From assembly GCA_014382375.1 (NCBI GenBank), contig JACNJU010000073.1, forward strand, positions 1 to 36,048: DNA of 36,048 nucleotides, given 5' to 3'. How positions within the stretch are numbered: position 1 is the first letter of the stretch; each line of letters opens with the position of its first letter. The position numbers and the translations under genes were made by a program. Below are positions 23,624 to 31,780 of this stretch, in pieces. The notes below the pieces were generated by a model. The model made no database searches. It had not been told where the DNA came from and saw nothing but the letters and a program-made list of their open reading frames with translations. Origin of the DNA: Rhodospirillaceae bacterium. Its GTDB lineage: Bacteria; Pseudomonadota; Alphaproteobacteria; Rhodospirillales; JABHCV01.

Positions 23624-24535
23624 CTAATTGATGCTGCTGACGGCGATACGCTTGATGATGTAATCGCCGCCCCGGTTGCTGATGACGATGCCCTGGAAGG
23701 GATCGCTGAAACTGCGGTCTGTGGTGCTCAGGACAACTTTAGCGTCGATGGAAACGGTCATCCTGGCGCTGCTGTCGCGACTCCATTGGATGGTGTGGAA
23801 TTTTTGATCTTCCAGCGGTACCAGACTTGCTCCTTGTTTGACGACGCTGGAACCCCGGGAAGAAACCCTGTGAATGGCAAGCGATCCACCCGGCGCATAG
23901 GACAACCGGTAGCCAGAACCCGTATCTGTGCCCTGAAACGGACCAATATCAAAACGTCCCTGGGGCTGCCAGGAGCTTAGCTCGAACACAATGGTAAAGG
24001 CGTTGGCGATGGCGGCGGTGCTGTGGATGGTGGCAACTTGTGGTTTAGCCGCGGTGTTTTGGGTTGGTTCGCTCTTGCTTTTCGTCGCCTTTTTCAGAAC
24101 AGCACCGAAGATGGCGATGGCCAGATCCTTGCTGCTGGCCTTCTTTTCCGGCTCTGGTGCTGTTGTATCCCCGGGGGTGATAGCACTGCGCAAGCCCCAG
24201 TCTTTTTCGATCCAGAAGCGTCCTTCGTTAACCGTCCACACCGGGTTGGTGTTGAAGTCGCCATCGCTGAAGTCGTCGCTCAGGACGGAAACATCTTTAG
24301 GGGCAACATTTTCCGGCACCGCAAAACCGCTGGTCAGGGCGCGCAGATCGCGCAGGAAAACCGGGTCGGCGGCGCGGGATTTCTCGGCTTCATCGATAAG
24401 GGCGTTGAGCTTGTCGACAAGCTCTTTGGTTGTTCCGCCGCTGCCATCGGGATTGGACCACGCCGAATATTTCTGCTCGGCTGCAACCGGCAAGCTTAAA
24501 AATACAAGGGCGCTAAAAGCGAGAATAAAACGCAT
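23624..24535 (-). CDS. Exported protein with a putative beta-sandwich domain, function unknown
   Basis: About 303 residues from ATG 24535, which gives a good Sec signal peptide (MRFILAFSALVFLSLPVAAE). The first part (25-95) is helical (WSNPDGSGGTTKELVDKLNA, FLRDLRALTSGFAVPENVAP). A segment VLSDDFSDGDFNTNPVWTVN and FWIEKDWGL followed, after a Lys/Ser/Thr-rich linker, by IVFELSSWQPQGRFDIGPFQ and TMSIDAKVVLSTTDRSF looks like a LamG/concanavalin-type beta sandwich, which often binds carbohydrate. That fold call is from pattern only. It is divergent from the DUF3750 gene with a 62-bp gap, and tail-to-tail with the MarR-like gene. Confidence 0.68.
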   Translation of the reverse strand: MRFILAFSALVFLSLPVAAEQKYSAWSNPDGSGGTTKELVDKLNALIDEAEKSRAADPVFLRDLRALTSGFAVPENVAPKDVSVLSDDFSDGDFNTNPVWTVNEGRFWIEKDWGLRSAITPGDTTAPEPEKKASSKDLAIAIFGAVLKKATKSKSEPTQNTAAKPQVATIHSTAAIANAFTIVFELSSWQPQGRFDIGPFQGTDTGSGYRLSYAPGGSLAIHRVSSRGSSVVKQGASLVPLEDQKFHTIQWSRDSSARMTVSIDAKVVLSTTDRSFSDPFQGIVISNRGGDYIIKRIAVSSIN

Positions 24536-24597
24536 GACGTAACCTAAAATGATCCCGGCAGTTGATGTTGACGAGCCTAACACCTACCTTATTAGCT

Positions 24598-25335
24598 ATG
24601 AAAGTCCTTATGTTAATGCTCTCGGTCGTTGCCGCGGCCCTCACGCTGGTCTGGATAAAAACATCTTTGGCCCATGGAAGCGGTGGCGACTGGCGCACGG
24701 CGAGCCGGGAATCTGCCGGTATTGCGCCTGATCCTGCGACAACGAAAGAAGCGATCGTTCAAGTCTACGCCGCCCGCGCCTGGAGCTGGCGCGGTTTTCT
24801 TGGCGTCCATACATGGATCTCCGTCAAGGGCACGGACGCCCCGGCTTTCAATGTTTACGAGGTTATCGGCTGGCGCAGTTACCGGGGTTTGCCGGTGGTC
24901 TCCATTTCCAACCGCCCGGCCGACGGGCGCTGGTTCGGCGCGACCCCGCAACTGCTCGCCGATATCCGCGGACCGGGCGTTGATGATGTTATTGAGCGTA
25001 TCGACGCGGCGGCGAAAAGCTATCCCTATCCCAATCAATACCGGGTTTGGCCAGGCCCCAATTCCAATACCTTTACCGCTTACGTGGCGCGCGCCGTTCC
25101 CGAACTGAAACTGGACCTGCCGCCGACGGCCATTGGCAAGGATTATCTGACCAGTGACGGGTTCCTCGCCGCTGCCCCCAGCGGCACCGGTTATCAATTT
25201 TCCCTGTTTGGGCTGCTGGGCGTTCTTGCCGGAACCGAGGAAGGACTGGAAGTCAATGTGCTGGGCCTGACCTTCGGCGTTGACCCCGCCGATCTAGCCA
25301 TCAAACTGCCAGCCATCGGTCGTGTCTCACCCTGA
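24598..25335 (+). CDS. DUF3750 family protein
   Basis: About 245 residues from ATG 24598 (MKVLMLMLSVVAAALTLVWI, a signal peptide or single membrane anchor); TTG 24562 and ATG 24565 are open but less suitable starts. The body fits DUF3750: VQVYAARAWSWRGFLGVHTW, NVYEVIGWRSYRGLPVVSIS, NRPADGRWFGATPQLLADIR and YRVWPGPNSNTFTAYVARAV. The HTW and the W-P-G-P-N-S-N-T-F segment recall a compact papain-like (NlpC/LRAT-like) enzyme core, with FTAY where a cysteine might be expected; activity is unproven. It faces the outside of the membrane. Convergent with livF, 15 bp between stops, with no terminator seen. Confidence 0.7.
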   Translation: MKVLMLMLSVVAAALTLVWIKTSLAHGSGGDWRTASRESAGIAPDPATTKEAIVQVYAARAWSWRGFLGVHTWISVKGTDAPAFNVYEVIGWRSYRGLPVVSISNRPADGRWFGATPQLLADIRGPGVDDVIERIDAAAKSYPYPNQYRVWPGPNSNTFTAYVARAVPELKLDLPPTAIGKDYLTSDGFLAAAPSGTGYQFSLFGLLGVLAGTEEGLEVNVLGLTFGVDPADLAIKLPAIGRVSP

Positions 25336-25350
25336 GGATACAGCCAGAGA

Positions 25351-26070
25351 CTAAACACCCAGATGCTGGACGTGAATATCGGGATTGGCTGCAAGTTCCG
25401 TTGAACTGCCGCTGAAAACGGCCGTACCCTTGACCAGAATGAGGCACTTGTCAGATACCGATAACAGCGCATCGACATCCTTATCGACGAGGATTGTGGC
25501 GATCCCGGTTTCCTTGATACGGCGAACCACCGACCAGATTTCCTTGCGAATAAGTGGTGCCAGCCCTTCTGTCGCCTCGTCAAGGACCAGCAAGTCGGGG
25601 TTGGTCATCAGCGCCCGTCCGATGGCAAGCATCTGCTGCTCGCCACCCGAAAGATGATTGCCCATATTGCTTAAGCGTTCGGCAAGACGGGGGAATGTTT
25701 CGAGCACCCGCTCCAAAGTCCAGTTGTTGGAGCCATCGCGGCCCGCTCTGGCCGTCATCAACAAATTTTCCTCAACACTCAAATTGGCAAAAATTTCCCG
25801 ACCCTCCGGCACCAGCCCCAGGCCCTGACGGGCAATAACATGAGGGGCGCTGGCGGTGACCACGTTGCCAAAGACCCGGACTTCACCTTTGCTGGGGGGA
25901 GTCAGGCCGAAGATGGAACGAATGGTTGTCGTCTTGCCCATGCCGTTGCGGCCCATCAGACTTAAACATTCGCCGCGAGCCACCGAAAAATCGATGCCGT
26001 GCAGAATATGGCTGGCACCGTAATGGGTATGCATGTCGCTGACCTCCAGGATCGGTGCGTCGGCTTTCAT
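25351..26070 (-). CDS. livF: ABC transporter ATPase, branched-chain-amino-acid type (LivF)
   Basis: A 239-residue ATPase of the HAAT family. Walker A is GRNGMGKTT (40-48), the signature LSGGEQQMLAIGRALMTNPD, and Walker B LLVLDEATEGLAP, with the LivF-type ARQGLGLVPEGREIFANLSV in between. The ATG at 26070 overlaps the livG stop by four bases. It is the last gene of the minus-strand ABC and box set. Together with LivG, LivM, LivH and the binding protein it forms an importer; next to benzoate activation genes the likely cargo is benzoate or a similar aromatic acid, not leucine. Confidence 0.93.
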   Translation of the reverse strand: MKADAPILEVSDMHTHYGASHILHGIDFSVARGECLSLMGRNGMGKTTTIRSIFGLTPPSKGEVRVFGNVVTASAPHVIARQGLGLVPEGREIFANLSVEENLLMTARAGRDGSNNWTLERVLETFPRLAERLSNMGNHLSGGEQQMLAIGRALMTNPDLLVLDEATEGLAPLIRKEIWSVVRRIKETGIATILVDKDVDALLSVSDKCLILVKGTAVFSGSSTELAANPDIHVQHLGV

Positions 26071-26828
26071 GTCGCTTCCTCCTCACCGGTTCCCAGATAG
26101 GCATCCTGAACCTGGCTGTTGGCGCGTATTTCCTCTGGATTTCCGGTGGCCAGAACCCGGCCGTTGACCATCACCGTCAGCACATCGGCGACGGCAAACA
26201 CCGCGTCCATATCGTGCTCGATCAGAACAACTGTGTGATCCTTGGCCAGTCGCTTGATCAGCGCCACCACTTGCCGCGATTCATCTGTCCCCATACCGGC
26301 CAGCGGCTCATCAAGCAACAGCAGTTCGGGTTCGGTTGCCAGCATCATGCCGATTTCAAGCTGGCGTTGCTCACCGTAGCTCATGGCCGAAGCAACCGTG
26401 TCCATACGTTCCGTCAAGCCACACAGTTCAAGGGCCCGTTCGGCCCGTGCCCTGACCTCATTATATGCCTTGGCGGGCCTGAAAAAGCGCATTGATGTGC
26501 GCATCCGCGACTGCGCGCCAAGCCAGCAATTCTGCAAACAGGTAAAATCGGCAAAAATATTTGTCTTCTGGTAACTGCGTCCGATTCCCAGTTGTGATAT
26601 GGCGTATGCCTTCTTCGGCGTCAGGTCGTGTTCCTTGAAGGTGATGGCGCCGCCAGTTGGTGGCAAATCACCGGACAACAAGTTGATCAGCGTTGTTTTT
26701 CCCGCCCCGTTGGGGCCGATGATGGCGTGTACCTTTGCCGCCTCGAAATCGATGCTGACATCATCGACGGCAACCAGACCACCGAAGCTTTTGTTTAAAG
26801 CGTGGGTCGAAAGAAGCGGCTGGCTCAT
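26067..26828 (-). CDS. livG: ABC transporter ATPase, branched-chain-amino-acid type (LivG)
   Basis: A 253-residue ATPase, partner of LivF. Walker A is GPNGAGKTTLINLLSGD, the signature MSYGEQRQLEIGMMLATEPE (SYGEQ in place of SGGEQ is usual in LivG), Walker B LLLLDEPLAGMG, and the LivG C-terminal VLTVMVNGRVLATGNPEEIR. The ATG overlaps the livM stop (ATGA, 26825-26828), so translation is coupled. All catalytic residues are present. Confidence 0.93.
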   Translation of the reverse strand: MSQPLLSTHALNKSFGGLVAVDDVSIDFEAAKVHAIIGPNGAGKTTLINLLSGDLPPTGGAITFKEHDLTPKKAYAISQLGIGRSYQKTNIFADFTCLQNCWLGAQSRMRTSMRFFRPAKAYNEVRARAERALELCGLTERMDTVASAMSYGEQRQLEIGMMLATEPELLLLDEPLAGMGTDESRQVVALIKRLAKDHTVVLIEHDMDAVFAVADVLTVMVNGRVLATGNPEEIRANSQVQDAYLGTGEEEAT

Positions 26829-27793
26829 GGCGCGTCTCCTCCCTTGCCCCGTCGCAACTGGGCGACCAGACCGGCGATGCCGTTAGGCAGGAACAGCACC
26901 ACGGCAATGACAAAAACGCCCATCAGCAACAGCCAGTGATCGCTCCACAGTTCCTGGAAATAATCCTGCAGGAACCCCATGGCGAATGCCCCCAGCACCG
27001 GCCCGTACAGGGTTCCCATGCCGCCCAGAATGACGACCATCATGACGATTCCTGACTCATGCCAGCCCAGATGGGCCGGGCTCATGATGCCGCCGTGGCT
27101 GGCCTCGAGAAAGCCTGCAAAACCGGCAAGCGTTCCGGCGATAACAAAGCTGACCAACTTGTATTTGCGGGTGTTGAAACCGAGCGCCAGGGTCCGCGCC
27201 TCGTTTGCCTGAATACCCCTGATCACTTGACCAAAGGGTGCTTTCAGAATTTTCGATAACAACACGTAGGAAAGCACCAGACTGGCCAGAACAAAATAAT
27301 AGAAGGTGTTGTGGTTGCTTAAGTCGAGAAGCTGGAAATCGCCAATGGTGACGCTCGGCTTGAAGAAAATAAAGATACCGTCCGAGCCGCCCAGGTCCTG
27401 ATTTTCATTGAAGTAGTAATAGAACATCTGGGCGAAGGCGAGCGTGATCATGATGAAATAAATGCCCGACGTCCTGACCGAAAACCAGCCGATAACCAAA
27501 GCCGCAAGCGCCGTTCCCGCCAAGCATAAAGGCAAGGCGATCCAGATGCTGACCGGCCCATATTCAGGGGTGAGGATGGCCAGCAGGTAACCAGACAACC
27601 CGAAAAAAGCGGCATGGCCGAAGCTGACCAACCCGGTAAAGCCAATCAACAAGTCCAGGCTCATGGCAAAGATGCCCATGATCATCAGGCGGGTGACGAG
27701 GCCCTGATAGAACTCCTCGCCAACCAGCGGAAAGGCAGCCAGTGCGGCCAGTGCGAGAAGCAGAAAAATCAACAGGGGGCGTGAAGGGGTCAT
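26825..27793 (-). CDS. livM: ABC transporter permease, LivM family
   Basis: About 322 residues with eight to ten membrane segments and the LivM signature (LDLLIGFTGLVSFGHAAFFG, GGSDGIFIFFKP, GTLAGFAGFLEASHGGIMSP, LGGMGTLYGPVLGAFAMGFL). I use ATG 27793, one base after the livH stop, in place of the distal TTG 27811 that overlaps livH; an AGGG lies nine bases upstream. It forms the inner-membrane channel with LivH. Confidence 0.92.
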   Translation of the reverse strand: MTPSRPLLIFLLLALAALAAFPLVGEEFYQGLVTRLMIMGIFAMSLDLLIGFTGLVSFGHAAFFGLSGYLLAILTPEYGPVSIWIALPLCLAGTALAALVIGWFSVRTSGIYFIMITLAFAQMFYYYFNENQDLGGSDGIFIFFKPSVTIGDFQLLDLSNHNTFYYFVLASLVLSYVLLSKILKAPFGQVIRGIQANEARTLALGFNTRKYKLVSFVIAGTLAGFAGFLEASHGGIMSPAHLGWHESGIVMMVVILGGMGTLYGPVLGAFAMGFLQDYFQELWSDHWLLLMGVFVIAVVLFLPNGIAGLVAQLRRGKGGDAP

Positions 27794-27794
27794 T

Positions 27795-28661
27795 TCAGGT
27801 GACCCTGCCAAAAAGGCCCTGCGGCCGCCACAGTAAGACCAGCGCCATCAGGGCATAAATCACCATGGAAGAAAATTCCGGCACCAACACCTTGCCAAAC
27901 GTATCGGCAAGGCCGACCAGCATGGCGCCAACGAAAGCACCTTTGACCGAGCCGATGCCGCCGATAACGATAACAACGAAGGAGATGATGAGAATGTAAT
28001 TTCCCATTCCCGGATACACCGAACTGAGCGGCGCATCGATCATGCCCGAAAATCCGGCCAGGGCCGCGCCCAGGCTGAAGACAACGGCGAAAACACGGCT
28101 TATGTTGATCCCCAGCGCCTGCACCATTTCCCGGTTGCTGGCCCCGGCCCGGATCATCATGCCCAGCTTGGTCTTGCCGATAACCACGTACATACCGGCG
28201 GCGACAACCATACACACAAGTGAAACGAACAGTCGATAAACGGGGTATTCCTGATTGCCCATGGGAATGGAACCTGACAGGACTTCCGGGATCGGCACAC
28301 TGTAGAAGTCACTGCCCCAGAGGATTTTCTGCATTTCATTGAGGATCAGGATCAAACCGTAGGTCATCAACACCTGATAAAGGTGGTCACGCTTGTAGAG
28401 GACAGAAATCGCCAGTCGCTCGATTGCGTATCCGAAAACAAACATGATCGGGATGCCTGCCATAATGGCGACCAGCAACGAGTCCGTAATGCCAAACAGC
28501 CAGAAGCAAATGTAAGCGCCGATCATATAGAACGCGCCATGGGCAAGATTGATGATGCCCATGATACCGAAGATCAGCGTCAGGCCACTGGCAACGAGAA
28601 AAAGGGTAAATCCGTACTGGACCCCGTTCAGAACCTGAATAAGAAAAGTAACGAAATCCAT
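27795..28661 (-). CDS. livH: ABC transporter permease, LivH family
   Basis: A 288-residue membrane protein of typical LivH length: VLNGVQYGFTLFLVASGLTL and IFGIMGIINLAHGAFYMIGA at the N-terminus, RAGASNREMVQALGINISRV in the cytoplasmic EAA-like loop, and VIVIGGIGSVKGAFVGAMLV near the end. The ATG at 28661 lacks an obvious Shine-Dalgarno. It is separated from the upstream binding-protein gene by a 97-bp gap holding a strong terminator hairpin, so permease expression depends on read-through or an unseen promoter. Confidence 0.92.
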   Translation of the reverse strand: MDFVTFLIQVLNGVQYGFTLFLVASGLTLIFGIMGIINLAHGAFYMIGAYICFWLFGITDSLLVAIMAGIPIMFVFGYAIERLAISVLYKRDHLYQVLMTYGLILILNEMQKILWGSDFYSVPIPEVLSGSIPMGNQEYPVYRLFVSLVCMVVAAGMYVVIGKTKLGMMIRAGASNREMVQALGINISRVFAVVFSLGAALAGFSGMIDAPLSSVYPGMGNYILIISFVVIVIGGIGSVKGAFVGAMLVGLADTFGKVLVPEFSSMVIYALMALVLLWRPQGLFGRVT

Positions 28662-28689
28662 AGCGTCGATACGTTCAATTTGTTGAGTA

Positions 28690-28745
28690 AAAAAGAACCC
28701 CGGGCCCAGTCATAACAGACCGCGCACCGGGGTTCGCCTTTTTTT
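28690..28745 (-). terminator. Rho-independent terminator after the binding-protein gene
   Basis: A nine-pair GC-rich stem, GAACCCCGG (28695-28703) with CCGGGGTTC (28727-28735), is followed on the minus strand by a six-T run (28689-28694 as A on plus) and on the plus strand by an eight-T run from 28739. It can stop transcripts in either direction. It lies between the binding-protein gene and livH, the usual place for lowering permease expression relative to the receptor. Confidence 0.75.
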
Positions 28746-28758
28746 TCAGGCAGAAGCC

Positions 28759-29967
28759 TTAAGCCATCTTGCAGCCGGCAGCAGGATCTTCCAGTGCTTC
28801 GGCGGCAATACCGAGGAGCTTCTGCTGGCCATCAGCAACCTGACGCAGATAGATGTTCTGGATCGGGTTATGGGCCTTCGACATGGCCCACGGACCACGC
28901 GGGCTATCAGGCACCTTCGACGTTTCCATCACATTGATGACATCCGCCGTTGCTTCAACGTCGCCGCCAACAGCGGCTGCGGCCTGCAACAGAAGCGATC
29001 CGGTGTCATAACCCTGAACCGAGAACACGTTCGCACTTGCGCCAAAGGCGGCTTCGTAATCGGCGCGGAACTTGTGATTTGCCTGGTTATCCAGGTTAGA
29101 GGCATAGTGAAGGGTGGTCTTGATGCCGTCAGCGGCGGAACCGGCGGCCTTTTCCACGCCTTCGGTCAGGAAGCCCGGGCCATAGAGCGGAATTTTGTCT
29201 TTAAGTCCGGCAGCTTCGTAGTCTTTCAGGAACTTGGTCGCACCACCGCCCGAGAAGAAGGCGAATACGCAATCGGGCTTCAAGGCAGCGATTTCAGACA
29301 AGTGGGCCTGGAATTCAACGTTCGGGAACGGCAGCAGAATGTCCTTTACGGATTTACCGCCCGTCGTCGCAAAGCCATCACGACCGGCCGCCATCATCTG
29401 GATACCGGCGCCGTATTTCCATGAAATGGTGACGCAGGTCTTATGACCTTCCTTGCCCATCAAGACACCGCCCGGATAGGCAGGCTGCCAGTTGGAGAAC
29501 GAAGTGCGGAAGATGTTGGGCGCGCACAGCGGACCGGTCACCGCGTTGGAACCGGCATTGGGTACGATCATGATCGGTGTTTTGCGCTGACCCATGATTT
29601 TAGCCATAGCCGCAGCAATACCCGAATGAACAGGGCCGACCAGGAAATCAACTTTTTCCTTCTGGATCAGTTTGTTGGTGTTTTGTGGTGCTTTAGGAAC
29701 CGACATTTCACTATCGACGGCGACATAGTCAATGGGGCGTCCGCCCATTCTGCCACCGGCCTGCTCGATACGCATTTTCATGGCGTTGGTGATCGAGTTT
29801 CCAAGCATGGCATAAGTACCTGAATACGGAAGCAAAATACCAACTTTGATCGGCGCCATCGCACCAATGGCAAAACGACTTGGAATAAAGCTGCTGGCTG
29901 CAACCAGACCGGTTGTCGCCGCCGCGCCGGCAATAAAATGACGCCTTGATTTGTTATTTTTACTCAT
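28759..29967 (-). CDS. ABC transporter periplasmic substrate-binding protein, Leu/Ile/Val-type (probable aromatic acid receptor)
   Basis: About 402 residues from ATG 29967 (GGAG site nine bases upstream). The frame is open 54 codons further up, but the signal sequence starts here: MSKNNKSRRHFIAGAAATTG, a twin-arginine-type leader (R8 R9 H F). The mature part begins IKVGILLPYSGTYAMLGNSI, the classic type I periplasmic-binding fold, with FLVGPVHSGIAAAMAKIMGQ and VFSVQGYDTGSLLLQAAAAV further on. In this family, members next to benzoate-CoA ligase genes bind aromatic acids, so a benzoate-type ligand is inferred. The 130-bp gap upstream (29968-30097) may hold its own promoter, but none is clear. 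A terminator follows the gene. Confidence 0.88.
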   Translation of the reverse strand: MSKNNKSRRHFIAGAAATTGLVAASSFIPSRFAIGAMAPIKVGILLPYSGTYAMLGNSITNAMKMRIEQAGGRMGGRPIDYVAVDSEMSVPKAPQNTNKLIQKEKVDFLVGPVHSGIAAAMAKIMGQRKTPIMIVPNAGSNAVTGPLCAPNIFRTSFSNWQPAYPGGVLMGKEGHKTCVTISWKYGAGIQMMAAGRDGFATTGGKSVKDILLPFPNVEFQAHLSEIAALKPDCVFAFFSGGGATKFLKDYEAAGLKDKIPLYGPGFLTEGVEKAAGSAADGIKTTLHYASNLDNQANHKFRADYEAAFGASANVFSVQGYDTGSLLLQAAAAVGGDVEATADVINVMETSKVPDSPRGPWAMSKAHNPIQNIYLRQVADGQQKLLGIAAEALEDPAAGCKMA

Positions 29968-30097
29968 CGTTATAGTCTCCCTTTTCATTCTCCCAGTGGG
30001 TTTATGGTAGCCTATTATTGTCTTTTCAGCACCCCACGACATGAACCTGGGTAAAATCCTATGCGAAGCGAGGGTTGCTGTCACCTTTTCCGACGAT

Positions 30098-30853
30098 TTA
30101 TCGCCAAAAACCTTCCTTGTCAATTTCATGAAGCGCCGCCATTTCTTCGGCGCTGGGTGGTGGCGTTTCGACCATTTGTGGCAAAACCTTCAGATTCCAG
30201 CCTGTTTTTTCCTGAACCTCCTCGACACTGTGACCCTGGTGAAGCGAGGCCAGATGCATCTCGTTGTCCGGCCCGTAAGGTCTCAGGATGGCCAGGTCAG
30301 TAATAATCGCCGAAGGGCCGCCTTTCAGGCCTGCTGTGGCTCTACTGTCACCGCCGTCCAGATATCCAGGCGAGGTCACGAAATCGACTTTTTCTACCAA
30401 TCGGCGTTGCTCATGGTTGATAATCACCAGCAACCGCTTCGACATCGCGGCAATGTCAGCGGCGCCGCCGGAGCCCGGCAATTTGATCTTTGGATTGTTA
30501 AAGTCACCGATATAGGACGTATTGACATTGCCGTACCGGTCAACCTCTGCCCCGCCAATGAACCCGGCATCGACCCGGCCACGCTGCAATTGGCTCATCA
30601 CCGGGATCAGGCCGGTCGTCCAGGCGGCATTCAACTGGTTTGGCGGGTCGCCCATGGTATAGAGCATATCGGTGGCTGGCGCGTAGCGGGCGACCCCGCA
30701 CTCAAACAGGCCGACGGCGTCCGGCGCGTGGGTCAACCGCGCGACGCCGTAGGCGGTGATCGGCAGGCGCATTCCGACAAACACCAGCTCACCGTCCTTT
30801 ATTTCACGGGCCGAAGCGATAATCATCAGTTCCTGAATGGAATAATCAGTCAT
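30098..30853 (-). CDS. CoA-transferase subunit B, glutaconate/3-oxoadipate CoA-transferase type
   Basis: A 251-residue beta subunit of a class I CoA-transferase, cytoplasmic, pairing with the preceding gene. The segment VGLFECGVARY puts Glu51 where these enzymes keep the glutamate that carries the acyl-CoA thioester, close to E54 of glutaconate CoA-transferase B. Other family traits: RVDAGFIGGAEVDRYGNVNT, KLPGSGGAADIAAMSKRLLV and VDFVTSPGYLDGG. Related IpdAB ring-cleaving hydrolases share the fold but, as I recall, lack this glutamate, so transferase activity is favoured. It starts three bases after the subunit A stop. Likely substrates are 3-oxoadipate and succinyl-CoA, or an aromatic acid; the sequence does not decide. 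Confidence 0.78.
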   Translation of the reverse strand: MTDYSIQELMIIASAREIKDGELVFVGMRLPITAYGVARLTHAPDAVGLFECGVARYAPATDMLYTMGDPPNQLNAAWTTGLIPVMSQLQRGRVDAGFIGGAEVDRYGNVNTSYIGDFNNPKIKLPGSGGAADIAAMSKRLLVIINHEQRRLVEKVDFVTSPGYLDGGDSRATAGLKGGPSAIITDLAILRPYGPDNEMHLASLHQGHSVEEVQEKTGWNLKVLPQMVETPPPSAEEMAALHEIDKEGFWR

Positions 30854-30856
30854 TGC

Positions 30857-31780
30857 CTATCCCGCCGCGTAATTGGTTGGGGCGGCCAGGTTTGAACCGG
30901 TGATGCGCAGGTCTTCCAGTTGGGAACCCAGTTTTTGACAATACGCTGCGTGATCTTCAACACCCAAAATCCATTCCTGCAGCCATTTATCAAAGCCTTC
31001 TACGCTCCGGCTTTCGGCATGATAATCGCCGAAGAACGCATTATCGCGCTTCCAGCAACCGGTTTGCGGCGACGGATGGGCGGCGGCGGGCACATGGCAC
31101 ACGGCGCTCACCAGATAACCCGGCACAAGGACCCTGCTGGGGTCAGAAGCGATGACCCCGGGCTCAACAATTTCATTGGCCAGCACAATGACGTTTTCGG
31201 CGGCCAGGGCGGCTTCCTGGACGACCCCCCGGCTACCCCAATGATGGTTATTGCCAAAAACATCGGCGCGTTGAACCACAACAACGGCGACATCAGGCAC
31301 CAACGGCGGCACCAGGATGACCGGTTCCCTGTCGTCAGAAAAAGGGTTTTCAGCCATCATCATATCCGGGTTGGACTTTGTGATATCGGAACCCAAAATC
31401 GAGCGTATGGGTGCGTAAGGCATACCGTAAGCCCCGGCCATCAAGGCCATGGCGATGGAAAAATTTGAATGATCGTGTAGTTTGACCGCCGCTGCGTCGG
31501 GATCTTCGAAAGCCCGTCGATAGTTGTGACCAAGACCACCCGAAACATTGCCAACCCAGGCCCCGGTTACCTCATTACAGCATCCGGCACCGATCAGCAT
31601 ATCCGTTGAAGCATCGGATATGGGGGCGATGACGTTCAGGCCCTTGATCCCCTGACGGATAATCTCGTGGGTCGCGGCAAACGGCACATCCGGCTCAAGA
31701 ACCGCACCCAGAACCACCGAACTGTTCGCGACAACAAAACGGGCGATGGCGTCTTTTAGAGGTAAGATTTTTTTCTTCAT
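30857..31780 (-). CDS. CoA-transferase subunit A, glutaconate/3-oxoadipate CoA-transferase type
   Basis: A 307-residue alpha subunit. Family landmarks: LKDAIARFVVANSSVVLGAV at the N-terminus, AATHEIIRQGIKGLNVIAPI, MLIGAGCCNEVTGAWVGNVS and DVAVVVVQRADVFGNNHHWG with a following AAENVIVLANEIVEP. It binds CoA and, with subunit B, exchanges it between carboxylic acids. The ATG at 31780 overlaps the benzoate-CoA ligase stop by four bases (ATGA), and subunit B follows three bases after its stop, so ligase, A and B are translationally coupled. This placement ties it to benzoate catabolism. Confidence 0.78.
   Translation of the reverse strand: MKKKILPLKDAIARFVVANSSVVLGAVLEPDVPFAATHEIIRQGIKGLNVIAPISDASTDMLIGAGCCNEVTGAWVGNVSGGLGHNYRRAFEDPDAAAVKLHDHSNFSIAMALMAGAYGMPYAPIRSILGSDITKSNPDMMMAENPFSDDREPVILVPPLVPDVAVVVVQRADVFGNNHHWGSRGVVQEAALAAENVIVLANEIVEPGVIASDPSRVLVPGYLVSAVCHVPAAAHPSPQTGCWKRDNAFFGDYHAESRSVEGFDKWLQEWILGVEDHAAYCQKLGSQLEDLRITGSNLAAPTNYAAG

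Noticed and set aside
30041-30895. A 284-codon plus-strand open frame opposite the CoA-transferase B gene
   Set aside because: Mirror of a real gene; the composition is that of a complementary-strand shadow.
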